Shown: positions 18,314 to 28,249, counted from the stretch's first letter. The stretch: 64,000 bases of DNA from Microbulbifer sp. HZ11 (GCF_000708675.1 NZ_JELR01000002.1:1-64000), one strand, 5' to 3'. Notes: generated by a model not told the origin, from the sequence alone. A program made the numbers and translations.

Positions 18314-21300
18314 TCAGTAATCCTTCTTCCACTGCAGCTCCACACTTCCGGCACCGCTTTCGTTGTTGTCTGATGACTTGAAATCCAGACGTAGGTTTTT
18401 GCGCAACTCGATCTGCATCTCCGCACGCCATGGATTCAGGGGATCGGTGCTGCGCTGCAGCTCCAGATAAATACGACTGGTGATGTATTTCCCGAGGCTC
18501 AGGGAGTACTGATCTTCGCCACTTTCGGTAGCTTCAGACTCGAAGTCCAGGGTGTCAAGACCAACCAGGTCGCGGGTACTGGCAAGGGGGTCGAAACCAG
18601 TGCCACCCGTCTGCAGGGTCCGCACCACGCTCACCAAACGCACAGCCTGCAGGGGTGAGATATCCGTCAGAGATTTGCCAAACAATAACTGGGCGAAGAT
18701 TTCATCCTGTGCCGCAGCGGGATCCGAACTGAATTCAATTTTCGGGTCATCAGTGGTGCCGGAAATTTCCGCGGTTATCTCACCTTCCGTATAGGTATGA
18801 ACTCCCTTTACATAAATCGCGGCCACATTATTCTCGAACTGTACCTGCCCTTCCTGCAGCTCGAACTTCTTGCCCAGCAGGTCAAACTTACCGCGCACGA
18901 TACTGATGGTGCCCGAGGCCTGTGGATTGGCAGCGGTACCCGCAATATCCACAGTCCCCTTCAATTCAGAATCGAGCCCCAGGCCTCGCACATACGACTG
19001 CTGATCCAGTACCACCTGAATGGCCAGTGCGATATTTTCCATCAGAGATGGACCACTGGGCTCCTCGGTCGTCCCGTCGACCTCCACTTCGATCACGTCG
19101 ATTTCCGGTACGCTGCTGCCAATAAAGTGCTCCACCTGAATGGCCAGCGGGCGCAGATTGAGAGTCCCCGCGAGGGCCGCATCAGTGGTGTCACCAGACA
19201 ATCGCAGATCGCCGCTGACCGCTCCCTTGGCACCGGGCATGTTCAACAGGTGTGCATTGCGGGCAACGAGGGAAAAGTCCAGGGTGGCGGGCTCCGGGCC
19301 GTTGAAGCGCACAGCGCCTTCCAGCTCTACCCGGCCGCGCTCCCCGTCGCGGGCGCTGGCTTCCACCACGCGCCAGGCATCCGGAGCCAGCTCGGCCACA
19401 AATACTATCTGGCGCAGTCGGGTGTTACTGGGGCGGTGCTCGTAGTAACCGTTGCGGAGGTTGATGCTGCCGCGGGCATTGGGGGCACCGCTATTGCCAT
19501 CTGCCGACAGGTTAAAATTCAGTTTGCCGCGCATGGTGTGAATTTCCGGGTCGAACAGGGCCCCGAGAGTGGCCAGGTCTGCCTCGCCCCGGGCATCAAA
19601 ATCAATCGGCAGCGGTGGCGACTCCCCTGGCAGTCTGTCGCGGAACAGCTGCTCCAGAATTGGCGCGATCGCGAGTCTGGCGCGGGCATCGGCGGCTTGG
19701 CGACTGCCATGACTGGCCCCGAGCTGCATCTGCAGGTTTTCCGCTACGGTTTCCCACGTCAGAGACAAAACCAACGGAGACTGGACCAGGGCATCGTCCC
19801 GCAGCGCCGGTGCACGGCCGGTGACCCGCAGTTCCCCGGCGAGATTGGGCTCGCGCGGCGTACCGGATGCGGTCGCGCGCAGAGAAAGCTCACCATTTTC
19901 AGTGATGTCGCCACTCAACCACTCCTCGAAGTCCGCCAGCACCGCCTGTGCCTGCAGCTCCAGGTCCAAAGCCTGTTCACTCAAGGTGCCATCGGCGGTG
20001 AGCTGGTTGCGCCCTGCCCACAACAGTTTTACTTCCGATAAGGTAACCGCCGCCTGTCCATAACTCACATCCCCCTGAATATGCCAGGGTTCCCCCTGAA
20101 ATTCCCCGAGCCCGAGCACGTTCACACTGGCTTCCGGAGACTGGAATGGCCCGGTGAAATTTCCGTCAAGGCTGAGTTCACCGCGCAGAGAAGGAGGCAG
20201 GTTTACCCCGACTAATTCCGCCAGCCCCAACGGAATATTGCGCCCGGCCACACTGCCATTGGCTCGCTGCGCCTTTGGCTCAACAACGCCATTGAGCTCC
20301 AGCCAGGCATTGCCTCGTTGACGCGCCTGCTCCGCGTCCTGCGCCAGTGCCGCCGCACCCACGAGCCGCTCGCGGGACTGGCCCGCTGATTCCGCCGCAG
20401 GCTGCCGGAGGGGATAGTCCTCTTGCGGCTCCACCACCTCATCGGGCCGCAAGGACTGTTCGCGTGCGAACGTTGACGCTCCCGCAGCGACCTGGCCGCG
20501 ATACAGGTCCAGGCGCAAACGGTCGAAGGTGATGGCCTGGGCATTGCCGGCAGCGCCGCCACGCAGGCGATATCGGTACTCCCGATAGTTTCCGTCCGAG
20601 GAAAGCTGCGCAGACATTTTCGGGTTGTCCCAGGGGCCACTCACCGATACCACCGCATCCAGATCAACCTGAGTACCGGGGTCCACGGGCACGTCAAATT
20701 GTTCCGCCGGCTGCAAGCCTCGGGCGGCCACGTCCAGTTGCGCCTGCAGGGCTTTGCCTTTCACATCCACCTCGCCACTGCCACTCACCCGCAGCCCATC
20801 TCCCTCCAGCAGCAAATCCTGCACGGCAAATTTCTCCGGATCGCCGGTGACATGCCCCTGCACCTTTGCGGAAAACTCCTGGTATTGCACCGCAGTGGAT
20901 AACTCTACGGCGAACTCCGGATTCACCCAGGGCCCTTTCGCAGAAACCTGTAAGCGTTCCACGGTTCCGTCTAACTCCGGCGGGATTTCGATCTCGCGGG
21001 TCTCCTCCAGGGCACCGAGAATACTGCGGATTTTCACCAGCGGAAGTGGCTCCAGCCTGGCGTTGAGGTCGATGGACTCCCCCTTGATGTCCACCAGCCC
21101 CGCAGCTTCCACTTTCGCGTCGGCCAGTGACAGCTGAGCACTGCGGATATGAATATCGTTTGCGACAGTTTCCACCTGCGCTGTCAGATGAATCGGTTGC
21201 GCCTGATAACTTGTGCGTAATTCAACGGAGCCATCCGCATTCGGCAAGGTCAACGGCCCCTTCACCGCAAGATCGGCAGAAAGCCAGCCACCTTGCAGAT

Positions 21301-22330
21301 ACGGCTGAAACGGCTGAGTGATCGCCACCGGTAACCGGTTCAGATTGATCTGCAGGTCCATGGCTTCACCACTCACCCGCCCACGAATGTTATGCCGCGT
21401 GTCATCTACGGTCAGAATGAGCCCCTCTGTAGAAACCGACCAGGGAGACAACACCACGTCACTCTTTCCACTCAAGCCAAAGCGGTGGCGAACCAGAGGT
21501 AAAGAAAAGCGGGCAATCGTGACCTGCAATCGATTACCCCCAGAGAGTTGCAACAGCAATTCACCGTTGGCGTCCAGCCCATTCCCCTGCGGCAACTGCA
21601 GGGTTCGCCCCAGAAACCCGCCCGCCAATTCATTGGCAGACAGAGTGAGTTGATACTGTTCCGTGGATTGCATTTGCCCGTTCAGGCGCAGGTGAAGTTC
21701 GTGACCGCCGTGTTCGGCAATATCCAACATCAGCTCCGACGGCTTGCCCGGCCAGCGATAACTGCCGCGGCCGTTCACCGCCACAATCGGAAAGTCCTTG
21801 AGGTTACCGTCAATCAGAGTGAGACGATCGACCGCCAGTCGTTCGAGCCAGATAGCCGGCACGGTCGCGTCGTCCACCTCTTCGGCGGCGTCCTCAACCT
21901 CCTCTTCACTGACGTGATCCTGCAAATATTCTCCCAGTACCAGGTTGTCGAACAGGAACGACTGCGCACTGATTTCAGGAATATGAATCTGATTGTGTAA
22001 CAGTGGACGCAACGCCAGGTGTAGGGTGAGGTTTTTTCCCTCCACCATGATGCGCTCCTTGTAGCGCACCTCGAGTAAATCGAACGTCCACTTACCCCAC
22101 TTGGGGCTGCGCAGACCCTGCTCACGGATTTCGAGATCTGGCAGAAAGTAACGCGCTACGGACAGGCCACCACGGGTCAACAGCTCGCGCCCGCCCTCAG
22201 AGCCGAGCAGAAACAGGCTGAATATCAGCGGCACCAGTAGCAGTAACGCAAAGAGAGTCAATCGCGGTCGGTTTGCCCAGAGTCTGCGCCGGGGGGAGCG
22301 CGGGGCTTTGGCAGAGCGGGAATCAGCCAT
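18314..22330 (-). CDS. tamB: Translocation and assembly module inner-membrane component TamB
   Basis: A very large (1338-aa) AsmA-like/DUF490 protein that bridges the periplasm and works with TamA in assembling outer-membrane proteins and moving phospholipids. One N-terminal transmembrane segment (about 23-44, LTLFALLLLVPLIFSLFLL) follows a basic stretch. The rest is repetitive beta-rich sequence, and the C-terminal TamB domain includes the Q(V)FENN..IYVKG and PKIEFSSDPAAAQDEIFAQLLFGKS blocks. It begins 2 bp after the tamA stop, so the two are coupled. No break seen. Confidence 0.96.
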   Translation of the reverse strand: MADSRSAKAPRSPRRRLWANRPRLTLFALLLLVPLIFSLFLLGSEGGRELLTRGGLSVARYFLPDLEIREQGLRSPKWGKWTFDLLEVRYKERIMVEGKNLTLHLALRPLLHNQIHIPEISAQSFLFDNLVLGEYLQDHVSEEEVEDAAEEVDDATVPAIWLERLAVDRLTLIDGNLKDFPIVAVNGRGSYRWPGKPSELMLDIAEHGGHELHLRLNGQMQSTEQYQLTLSANELAGGFLGRTLQLPQGNGLDANGELLLQLSGGNRLQVTIARFSLPLVRHRFGLSGKSDVVLSPWSVSTEGLILTVDDTRHNIRGRVSGEAMDLQINLNRLPVAITQPFQPYLQGGWLSADLAVKGPLTLPNADGSVELRTSYQAQPIHLTAQVETVANDIHIRSAQLSLADAKVEAAGLVDIKGESIDLNARLEPLPLVKIRSILGALEETREIEIPPELDGTVERLQVSAKGPWVNPEFAVELSTAVQYQEFSAKVQGHVTGDPEKFAVQDLLLEGDGLRVSGSGEVDVKGKALQAQLDVAARGLQPAEQFDVPVDPGTQVDLDAVVSVSGPWDNPKMSAQLSSDGNYREYRYRLRGGAAGNAQAITFDRLRLDLYRGQVAAGASTFAREQSLRPDEVVEPQEDYPLRQPAAESAGQSRERLVGAAALAQDAEQARQRGNAWLELNGVVEPKAQRANGSVAGRNIPLGLAELVGVNLPPSLRGELSLDGNFTGPFQSPEASVNVLGLGEFQGEPWHIQGDVSYGQAAVTLSEVKLLWAGRNQLTADGTLSEQALDLELQAQAVLADFEEWLSGDITENGELSLRATASGTPREPNLAGELRVTGRAPALRDDALVQSPLVLSLTWETVAENLQMQLGASHGSRQAADARARLAIAPILEQLFRDRLPGESPPLPIDFDARGEADLATLGALFDPEIHTMRGKLNFNLSADGNSGAPNARGSINLRNGYYEHRPSNTRLRQIVFVAELAPDAWRVVEASARDGERGRVELEGAVRFNGPEPATLDFSLVARNAHLLNMPGAKGAVSGDLRLSGDTTDAALAGTLNLRPLAIQVEHFIGSSVPEIDVIEVEVDGTTEEPSGPSLMENIALAIQVVLDQQSYVRGLGLDSELKGTVDIAGTAANPQASGTISIVRGKFDLLGKKFELQEGQVQFENNVAAIYVKGVHTYTEGEITAEISGTTDDPKIEFSSDPAAAQDEIFAQLLFGKSLTDISPLQAVRLVSVVRTLQTGGTGFDPLASTRDLVGLDTLDFESEATESGEDQYSLSLGKYITSRIYLELQRSTDPLNPWRAEMQIELRKNLRLDFKSSDNNESGAGSVELQWKKDY

Positions 22331-22332
22331 GG

Positions 22333-24177
22333 TCAGAATGCCTGTCCCAGGCTGACATAAATCTGATAGGCGCTGTCGTCCAGATCTTCACGACGATCCA
22401 GTGGAAAGGCGATGTCAAAGCGCAGGGGGGCAAACGACGTCATATAACGCACGCCGATGCCAATTCCCCAGTAGAGATCATCAAAACTCGGTTGCGGGTC
22501 CGCGTAGGCATTCCCCCCATCTACAAACAGCACACCGCCCCAGGTCTCGGTAAAGCGAAAGCGCCCTTCCACGGAAATTTCACTGAGGCCTCGCCCGCCA
22601 ATAGGGTCAGACAGAGTTGGGGGTTCACCGGCGACCGTCGATGGGATCAGGCGCCGTGGACCGAGGGCCTGATAGGCATAGCCACGCACAGATCCGCCGC
22701 CGCCGGAATAGAAGCGTTCATCCGCAGGAATATCCAGATTGTCGATACCACTGATTACCCCCGCCTTGATGCGTACCGCCAATGTCGGGTCAAAACGGAT
22801 ATCATCGCCCGTAAGGTAGCCCGTGCCCACCAGGGTATTCTTGACGAACCGTGTACTGCTGCCCTTCAGGTCAAAATAAGGGCTTACCTCCAATGCCACG
22901 GTGGCTCCGCGGCGGGCATCCAGCAGGTTATCGGTGGTATCGATTTTGATACCCAGGGGAAACGAAAGCAGATTGTAATTCTCGCTCTCTTCGCCCTCTT
23001 CCTGCACCTTACTGAACTTCAATTCACTACCCACACTGAACGTTCGGTGCTTGGTATGCCGCCGGGAAATGGTACCGCCGATGGTGACGGATTCCGCCTG
23101 ATAGGATTCCCGATCTTCATTGGATGCCTCAGCGGTGGCCGCCAGATCCTGGTCATCGCGGAAAAAGCGCGGCACCAGTAATTCGCCTTTCAGAGACTGC
23201 GTGATTTCGCTGACCCGGGTCTCCACTTCAATTTTTTCCCCGCGCCCGAGAATATTGCGGTGCTCCCAGCCCGCCGATACACCCGCGCCCTCATCAGAGG
23301 CATACCCCACTCCCAGGCGAATCGTACGGTGCTTGCGCTCGATCACCAGAAAGGTAACGTCCACCACCCCATCGTGGGGCTCAGATACCTCGGCATTGGC
23401 GCCGGCAATAAGGTTTGTGCGCAACAGGCGCAGCTTGGCAGCATCCAGTTTGGCGCGGTTAAAGCAGTCACCCGGGGATAATTTCAATCGCTTGCGCAGG
23501 TAATCTTCATTAACGCTGGTGGCCCCGGCAATACTCAATTCCCCAATATGCACTTCCGGGCTTGGTGCCACGCGATACACCAGTCGCGCGGCGTGTTCGC
23601 TGTGGATAACGGTCGCCTTGTAGTCCACATCCACATTCAAAAGGCAGGCGTTGTCCGCAAGATAGGTTTCGATTCTTTTGACCCCTTCAGACACCTTTAC
23701 GGCTTCCAGAGGGTCCCCCACCTGTAGACCAACGCCGGGAAAACCCGCACGCAGGCGTGGCGGCATGTCGATATCGAGGGATTTGATCCGAAACTGACGC
23801 CCAGGTACCACGCGATACAGAATCTCGCCGCCGGTAACCGACTGGCGCACCCGACCATCGTAGTAACCGCGAGAGCGCAACAGTTTTTCCAGGGTTCCAC
23901 GCTCATAGCGTGCGACGTCGTGGGGGTCCTCGTAGGATTTGAGAACACTACTGGACTTGCGTTGCTCGTTCAGCTGATCTTTCAGCCACTCATGCAGTTC
24001 ACGGTTTTCGAGCACCCGGACTTTGAATTTGGGCAATCGGTCGAAAAAGGGAAGTGCAGCGGCAGGCTGCGGCAAAAGCAACAACGCCGACAACAGAACG
24101 CCAATTACGAGTGGTATGAATTCCGCTCCACGAGCGGGTAAAGAATCGCGCAAGACAAAAATCCGTTTGCCAACCAT
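22333..24177 (-). CDS. tamA: Outer-membrane assembly factor TamA (BamA/Omp85 family)
   Basis: A 614-aa Omp85 protein: hydrophobic N-terminus (about 20-45) as signal peptide, POTRA domains (about 50-280), and a C-terminal beta barrel. The barrel's GGGSVRGYAYQALGPR loop (RGF/RGY motif) and a terminal aromatic residue (VSLGQAF) are visible. It works with TamB, encoded 2 bp downstream. A small two-helix membrane protein gene lies 47 bp upstream on the same strand and may belong to the operon. Confidence 0.95.
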   Translation of the reverse strand: MVGKRIFVLRDSLPARGAEFIPLVIGVLLSALLLLPQPAAALPFFDRLPKFKVRVLENRELHEWLKDQLNEQRKSSSVLKSYEDPHDVARYERGTLEKLLRSRGYYDGRVRQSVTGGEILYRVVPGRQFRIKSLDIDMPPRLRAGFPGVGLQVGDPLEAVKVSEGVKRIETYLADNACLLNVDVDYKATVIHSEHAARLVYRVAPSPEVHIGELSIAGATSVNEDYLRKRLKLSPGDCFNRAKLDAAKLRLLRTNLIAGANAEVSEPHDGVVDVTFLVIERKHRTIRLGVGYASDEGAGVSAGWEHRNILGRGEKIEVETRVSEITQSLKGELLVPRFFRDDQDLAATAEASNEDRESYQAESVTIGGTISRRHTKHRTFSVGSELKFSKVQEEGEESENYNLLSFPLGIKIDTTDNLLDARRGATVALEVSPYFDLKGSSTRFVKNTLVGTGYLTGDDIRFDPTLAVRIKAGVISGIDNLDIPADERFYSGGGGSVRGYAYQALGPRRLIPSTVAGEPPTLSDPIGGRGLSEISVEGRFRFTETWGGVLFVDGGNAYADPQPSFDDLYWGIGIGVRYMTSFAPLRFDIAFPLDRREDLDDSAYQIYVSLGQAF

Positions 24178-24224
24178 CCCTACTGCGACGCCGGGAGACC
24201 CAAAAAGTTGCTTCGCACCCTGAC

Positions 24225-24611
24225 TTATTGGGCGGCGCGGGAAGGTCTGTCAGCAGGCTCCAATAGCGGGTTGCAGTTTTTGATCACCACGCGCCCCTCC
24301 AGCAGATTGCCCTTGGAGTATTCGGAAAAAATACACTGGTTGGTTTCGGGATCGTAGTTCTCTACCCAGAGATTGTCTTCCTTCCAGGTGGACCCCAGGT
24401 GGCGCTGGCCGTCTGGCACGCTGATGTACATGACACCGCCAAAACGCTTTACGAAGACCTGTTCGAAGTGGAAGTAGTAGGCAAGCCAGCCGGACAGGAA
24501 AACAATGGCGCCGACGACAGCCCCTTTGCCCAGGCTGCCAAGTCGACTACCGGCAAACAGACAGAGCACCACCAGGGAAATGACTGCGGCCCAGTAGAGA
24601 TAGGTAATCAT
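24225..24611 (-). CDS. Small two-helix membrane protein, function unknown
   Basis: A 128-aa protein with two predicted hydrophobic segments (about 3-22, TYLYWAAVISLVVLCLFAG, and 28-46, KGAVVGAIVFLSGWLAYYF), followed by an 80-residue polar domain with two Cys (NQCIFSEY, VVIKNCNPLL). I do not recognise a family. It precedes tamA-tamB by 47 bp on the same strand, so it may be cotranscribed and act in the envelope; this is context only. Confidence 0.7.
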   Translation of the reverse strand: MITYLYWAAVISLVVLCLFAGSRLGSLGKGAVVGAIVFLSGWLAYYFHFEQVFVKRFGGVMYISVPDGQRHLGSTWKEDNLWVENYDPETNQCIFSEYSKGNLLEGRVVIKNCNPLLEPADRPSRAAQ

Positions 24612-24814
24612 GCGGATCTTCCGTGAATTTATTCAGTTTATAGGCGTGGAATCACTACTCCACAGGGTAGCGCAGTTTGGCGGATAGGACATGCCGAGAG
24701 CAAGTGGAAGCGGGGGTAAATGACCAGTGAATCTTCATTGTCCCGCTGAATGGGGCGGAGGGCTCGGTAGCACATCTCAACGGGGTTTTCGGCGAGCGCC
24801 TATTGAGCTGTCGA

Positions 24815-24828
24815 TTGATTCAGATCAA
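24815..24828 (+). promoter_or_regulatory. Perfect FNR/Anr-type binding site
   Basis: TTGAT-TCAG-ATCAA is an exact match to the FNR/Anr consensus TTGAT-N4-ATCAA. It is followed by a -10-like TAGACT at 24850-24855, which would place the site centre about 41 bp upstream of transcription start, the class II activator position. The next gene on the plus strand is the 51-aa DUF3149-type protein, whose start is 110 bp further on. The rest of the 24612-24938 gap shows no other recognised element. Confidence 0.65.
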
Positions 24829-24938
24829 GAGCGGCGACACGCCGCACTTTAGACTGGCGGCAACTTAGCAAGAGCAGTGAGGCTACCTAGCGCTGAGACT
24901 GCTATCCAGACCTATCGCCCCCCTTGAGGAGCCCGAAA

Positions 24939-25094
24939 ATGGACGCAATGATCGACCTTTTCACCAGTTTTTCCGGCCTGTTGAGCCTCGGTATTATCGC
25001 ATTCGTGTGCCTGATGGGTGGCTATATCACTCGTATGGCTTTACGTAAAATGAATGAGGAACTTTCCCGCCAACCGCAAAAGGCTGCTCACTGA
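24939..25094 (+). CDS. DUF3149-type single-pass membrane microprotein
   Basis: A 51-aa frame, MDAMIDLFTSFSGLLSLGII on through GGYITRMALRKMNEELSRQ, ending HAAQ-like polar tail (KAAH). It has a short amphipathic start, one transmembrane helix (about 14-30) and a basic cytoplasmic tail, resembling DUF3149 proteins of gammaproteobacteria. TGAGGAG precedes the ATG at good distance. It lies behind a perfect FNR/Anr site, so oxygen-dependent expression is inferred. Function unknown; small proteins like this often modulate membrane complexes. Confidence 0.75.
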   Translation: MDAMIDLFTSFSGLLSLGIIAFVCLMGGYITRMALRKMNEELSRQPQKAAH

Positions 25095-25191
25095 TACTGA
25101 CGGCGACTCGCCGGGCGAGCACCCGCTTTACCCGGCGTTACCTGTTGGCGCCTGCCCTCTGCAACTTGCCCTCCGTACACAAAGACCACGT

Positions 25192-27165
25192 TTAATCTCC
25201 GGCCAGTTCCGGCAAGTCCTCGAACAATTTCAGGGCTTGCGGATTCGCCAGCGCTTCCTGATTCTTCACCGGCTTGCCGTGTACCACATTTCGCACTGCC
25301 AGCTCCACAATCTTGCCGCTGATGGTGCGGGGGATATCGGCCACCTGAATCACCTTCGCCGGCACATGGCGAGGGGTGGTATTAGCGCGAATGGTGGTGC
25401 GGATTTTCTGGATGAGGTCGTCGTCCAGGCTAACCCCTTCCCGCAACACCACAAACAGTACGACACGTACGTCATCGCGCCAATCCTGACCGATACAGAT
25501 ACTGTCCAGTACCTCTTCCACTTTTTCCACCTGCCGGTAGATTTCTGCGGTGCCAATACGCACCCCACCAGGGTTCAAAACGGCGTCGGAGCGACCGTAG
25601 ATGATCACTCCTCCGTGCTCGGTAATTTCCGCGTAGTCGCCGTGAGCCCAGACACCGGGCCAGCTCTCAAAGTAGGCCCCGTGGTACTTGCTGCCGTCGT
25701 CATCGTTCCAGAAGCCGATCGGCATACAGGGAAAAGACGTGGCACACACCAGCTCGCCCTTCTCCTCCTGCACCGATTTGCCATCATCGTTCCAAACCTG
25801 CACAGCCATTCCCAGGCCGCGGCACTGCAGCTCACCGGGGTACACAGGCAGTGTCGGATTACCCAGGGCAAAACAGGAGACGATATCGGTACCACCAGAA
25901 ATGGAACTCAGGCACAGATCCGCCTTGATGTCCCGGTAAACGTAGCGGAACCCCTCGTGGGCCAGTGGTGAACCGGTGGAGAGTACCGCACGCAGCTGCT
26001 CAAGCCGATGGGATTCACCGGGTTTGCAGCCGGCCTTTTCCAGGGCGGCGATGTACTTGGCGCTGGTACCGAAAACACTGATACCTTCCTCATCGGCCAT
26101 ATCCCACAGGCACTGGGCCGCCGGATAAAACGGCGAGCCATCGTAGAGCACCAGCGTGGCGCCGCAGGCGAGCCCGCTAACCAGCCAGTTCCACATCATC
26201 CAGCCACAGGTTGTGAAATAGAACAGCGTATCGTCGCGGGAAATGTCCGTGTGCAGGCGGTGCTCTTTGATGTGCTGCAGTAAGGTGCCGCCAACCCCGT
26301 GCATAATACACTTGGGTACCCCGGTGGTGCCGGATGAGTACATGATATACAGGGGATGATTGAATTCGGTCTGCACAAATGTCAACGCACGTGCGGGAGC
26401 CGCATTCACAAAGTGATCGAGACTGATGGCGCGATCCACAGCCGCGATAGCGGTTTCCGTCTGCTCCGGCGAACGTGCCACCGGCACGACGACCAACTGC
26501 TGAATGGAATCGATCTGATCGACGATCTGTTCAAGGCGCGGCAGAGAGTCAATCGTCTTGCCATTGTAGAAATAACCTTCGCAGGCGAACAGAATCTTCG
26601 GCGCGACCTGACCAAACCGGTCGAGCACGCCATTGATGCCAAAGTCTGGGGAGCAGGACGTCCAGATGGCCCCGAGACTGGTAGTGGCTAGCATTGCCAC
26701 TACGGTGTCGATGATATTGGGCATAAATCCCGCGACCCGGTCGCCCGTTTCTACACCGGCACCGGCGAGCGCCGCCGCCAGACGCTCTACCCGCTCGAAC
26801 AGTTTCCGGTAGCTCAGCTCGCGGCGGCCACCATTTTCCAGACGCTCGATCAGCGCCACCCGGTCATCGCGAAAACGCAACAGGTTTTCGGCGAAATTGA
26901 GCCGCGCATCGGGAAACCACTCGGCACCAGGCATGGTGTCTTTGCCCAGAATCCGCTCGCCCCGCTCACTGGCGATCACTTCCCCGAAGTCCCACAGCTG
27001 GCGCCAGAAGGTCTCGCGATTATCCACAGACCACTGGTGCAGGGCGTGGTAGTCCGGCAGTGACTGCTGATGGACTTCGTTCACCTGACGGCGAAATTGA
27101 TCCATCTGGGTCGCGGCGATCGCCTCTTCCGTTGGCTGCCAAAGGGGTTGTACTGGGTTACTCAT
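25192..27165 (-). CDS. Acetoacetate-CoA ligase (acetoacetyl-CoA synthetase)
   Basis: Activates acetoacetate with ATP and CoA, feeding ketone bodies or polyhydroxybutyrate breakdown products to acetyl-CoA. The ANL-superfamily protein shows the P-loop YSSGTTGVPKCIMHG, SGGTDIVSCF, the A8-type GRSDAVLNPGGVRIGTAEIYR and a C-terminal catalytic Lys in RTISGKIVELAVR. I set the start at MSNPVQPLWQP (657 aa), the usual family N-terminus; 34 upstream in-frame codons have no clear ribosome site. It is divergent from a LysR regulator that probably controls it. Confidence 0.93.
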   Translation of the reverse strand: MSNPVQPLWQPTEEAIAATQMDQFRRQVNEVHQQSLPDYHALHQWSVDNRETFWRQLWDFGEVIASERGERILGKDTMPGAEWFPDARLNFAENLLRFRDDRVALIERLENGGRRELSYRKLFERVERLAAALAGAGVETGDRVAGFMPNIIDTVVAMLATTSLGAIWTSCSPDFGINGVLDRFGQVAPKILFACEGYFYNGKTIDSLPRLEQIVDQIDSIQQLVVVPVARSPEQTETAIAAVDRAISLDHFVNAAPARALTFVQTEFNHPLYIMYSSGTTGVPKCIMHGVGGTLLQHIKEHRLHTDISRDDTLFYFTTCGWMMWNWLVSGLACGATLVLYDGSPFYPAAQCLWDMADEEGISVFGTSAKYIAALEKAGCKPGESHRLEQLRAVLSTGSPLAHEGFRYVYRDIKADLCLSSISGGTDIVSCFALGNPTLPVYPGELQCRGLGMAVQVWNDDGKSVQEEKGELVCATSFPCMPIGFWNDDDGSKYHGAYFESWPGVWAHGDYAEITEHGGVIIYGRSDAVLNPGGVRIGTAEIYRQVEKVEEVLDSICIGQDWRDDVRVVLFVVLREGVSLDDDLIQKIRTTIRANTTPRHVPAKVIQVADIPRTISGKIVELAVRNVVHGKPVKNQEALANPQALKLFEDLPELAGD

Positions 27166-27261
27166 TTCGGCGGGCTCTCTCATTTTTCTGCTGTTCGGTT
27201 GGCTGTCTGTATGGTTGACCATTATTGGCCGTCTCGCCATGTGGACAATCATGCCTTGGTC

Positions 27262-27305
27262 TAACATTTAAGACTAATTTAAACTTATTAACATTTAATA
27301 AGTTT
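27262..27305. promoter_or_regulatory. Palindrome and direct repeats between aacS-type gene and LysR
   Basis: In the AT-rich divergent intergenic region, AAACTTATT (27281-27289) pairs with AATAAGTTT (27297-27305) across 7 bp. The 9-mer TAACATTTA also occurs twice, at 27262-27270 and 27289-27297, 27 bp apart. The AAACTTATT palindrome resembles LysR-type operator dyads in size and location; this is inference. Confidence 0.5.
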
Positions 27306-27349
27306 TTATTAACCATAAGATTCCACCTCTGAGTCACCGGATTGCCTGC

Positions 27350-28249
27350 ATGAGCACCACTATCAAACAGCTGCGCGCCTTTGTGGCCGTCGCCAGAACC
27401 CGCAGCCTGGCGGAGGCCAGCGCTCAACTGCACGTTTCGCAGCCGGCCATTTCCATCGCCCTTCGTACCCTGGAAGAGTCCCTGGGCGGCGCCCTGTTCA
27501 GTCGCGACGGTCGGCAGCTGGTTCTCACACCGGAGGGCACCGCGTTTGTAGAGCGCGCCCAACAGCTCCTCCACAACTGGGACAACACGTTGGATGCAGT
27601 GCAGCAGCGATTCCGCCTGCAACAGGGCCAGCTCTCCATCGCCGCCATACCGGCATTTGCCCTGAACCGGTTACCCGACCTGTTACAGTTGTTTCATCAG
27701 CAGCACCCGGACATCAATATCGTGCTGGAAGATATTGTGATGGAGCGAGTAGAGCGCGCGGTTCAGGAAGGGCGCGCAGAACTTGGGTTCAGCTTTCGTC
27801 CCGAGGACCTGGGCAACTTGAGCTTCACCCCCATTGCCGATGATCGCTTTGTCGCCGTGCTCCCCGATACGCACCCGCTGACCGACAACAAGGTTGTGCA
27901 CTGGCAGGACCTGGCAAGAGAACGGTTTATCGCGATGAATCGGGGATCTGCAGTACGCCGCTGGACCGACGCAGCCTTTCAACAAAGCTCGGCCCCGGGC
28001 ACAACAGCCCCGCGACTGCTGTGTGAAGCGAACCAGCTCAGCACCATAGGCCGACTGGTTCAGAGTGGTTTGGGAGTAAGCGCGGTACCCAGTATGTGTG
28101 AGGCGCAGATGCACGCATACGGACTGCAATGCCGCCCTCTGGCAGACCCGGTAGTGATGCATCCAGTGGGTGTGCTCACGCGAAAGACCGGCGCTCTTTC
28201 CACACCAGCACAGGCGTTTTTGAGAATTGCCCTAGACGCTGGCGGGTGA
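27350..28249 (+). CDS. LysR-family transcriptional regulator
   Basis: A 299-aa LysR regulator. The N-terminal winged helix-turn-helix (residues 5-65, TIKQLRAFVAVARTRSLAEAS then QLHVSQPAISIALRTLEE) is textbook, and the C-terminal 200 residues form the effector-binding domain (LSIAAIPAFALNRLPDLL, LGFSFRPEDLG, GLGVSAVPSM). It is transcribed divergently from acetoacetyl-CoA synthetase, the likely target, with a palindrome between them. Its last 18 bp overlap the convergent membrane-protein gene. The inducer is unknown. Confidence 0.93.
   Translation: MSTTIKQLRAFVAVARTRSLAEASAQLHVSQPAISIALRTLEESLGGALFSRDGRQLVLTPEGTAFVERAQQLLHNWDNTLDAVQQRFRLQQGQLSIAAIPAFALNRLPDLLQLFHQQHPDINIVLEDIVMERVERAVQEGRAELGFSFRPEDLGNLSFTPIADDRFVAVLPDTHPLTDNKVVHWQDLARERFIAMNRGSAVRRWTDAAFQQSSAPGTTAPRLLCEANQLSTIGRLVQSGLGVSAVPSMCEAQMHAYGLQCRPLADPVVMHPVGVLTRKTGALSTPAQAFLRIALDAGG

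Noticed and set aside
18797..20041. 414-codon plus-strand frame opposite tamB
   Set aside because: Shadow of the repetitive beta-rich tamB coding sequence.
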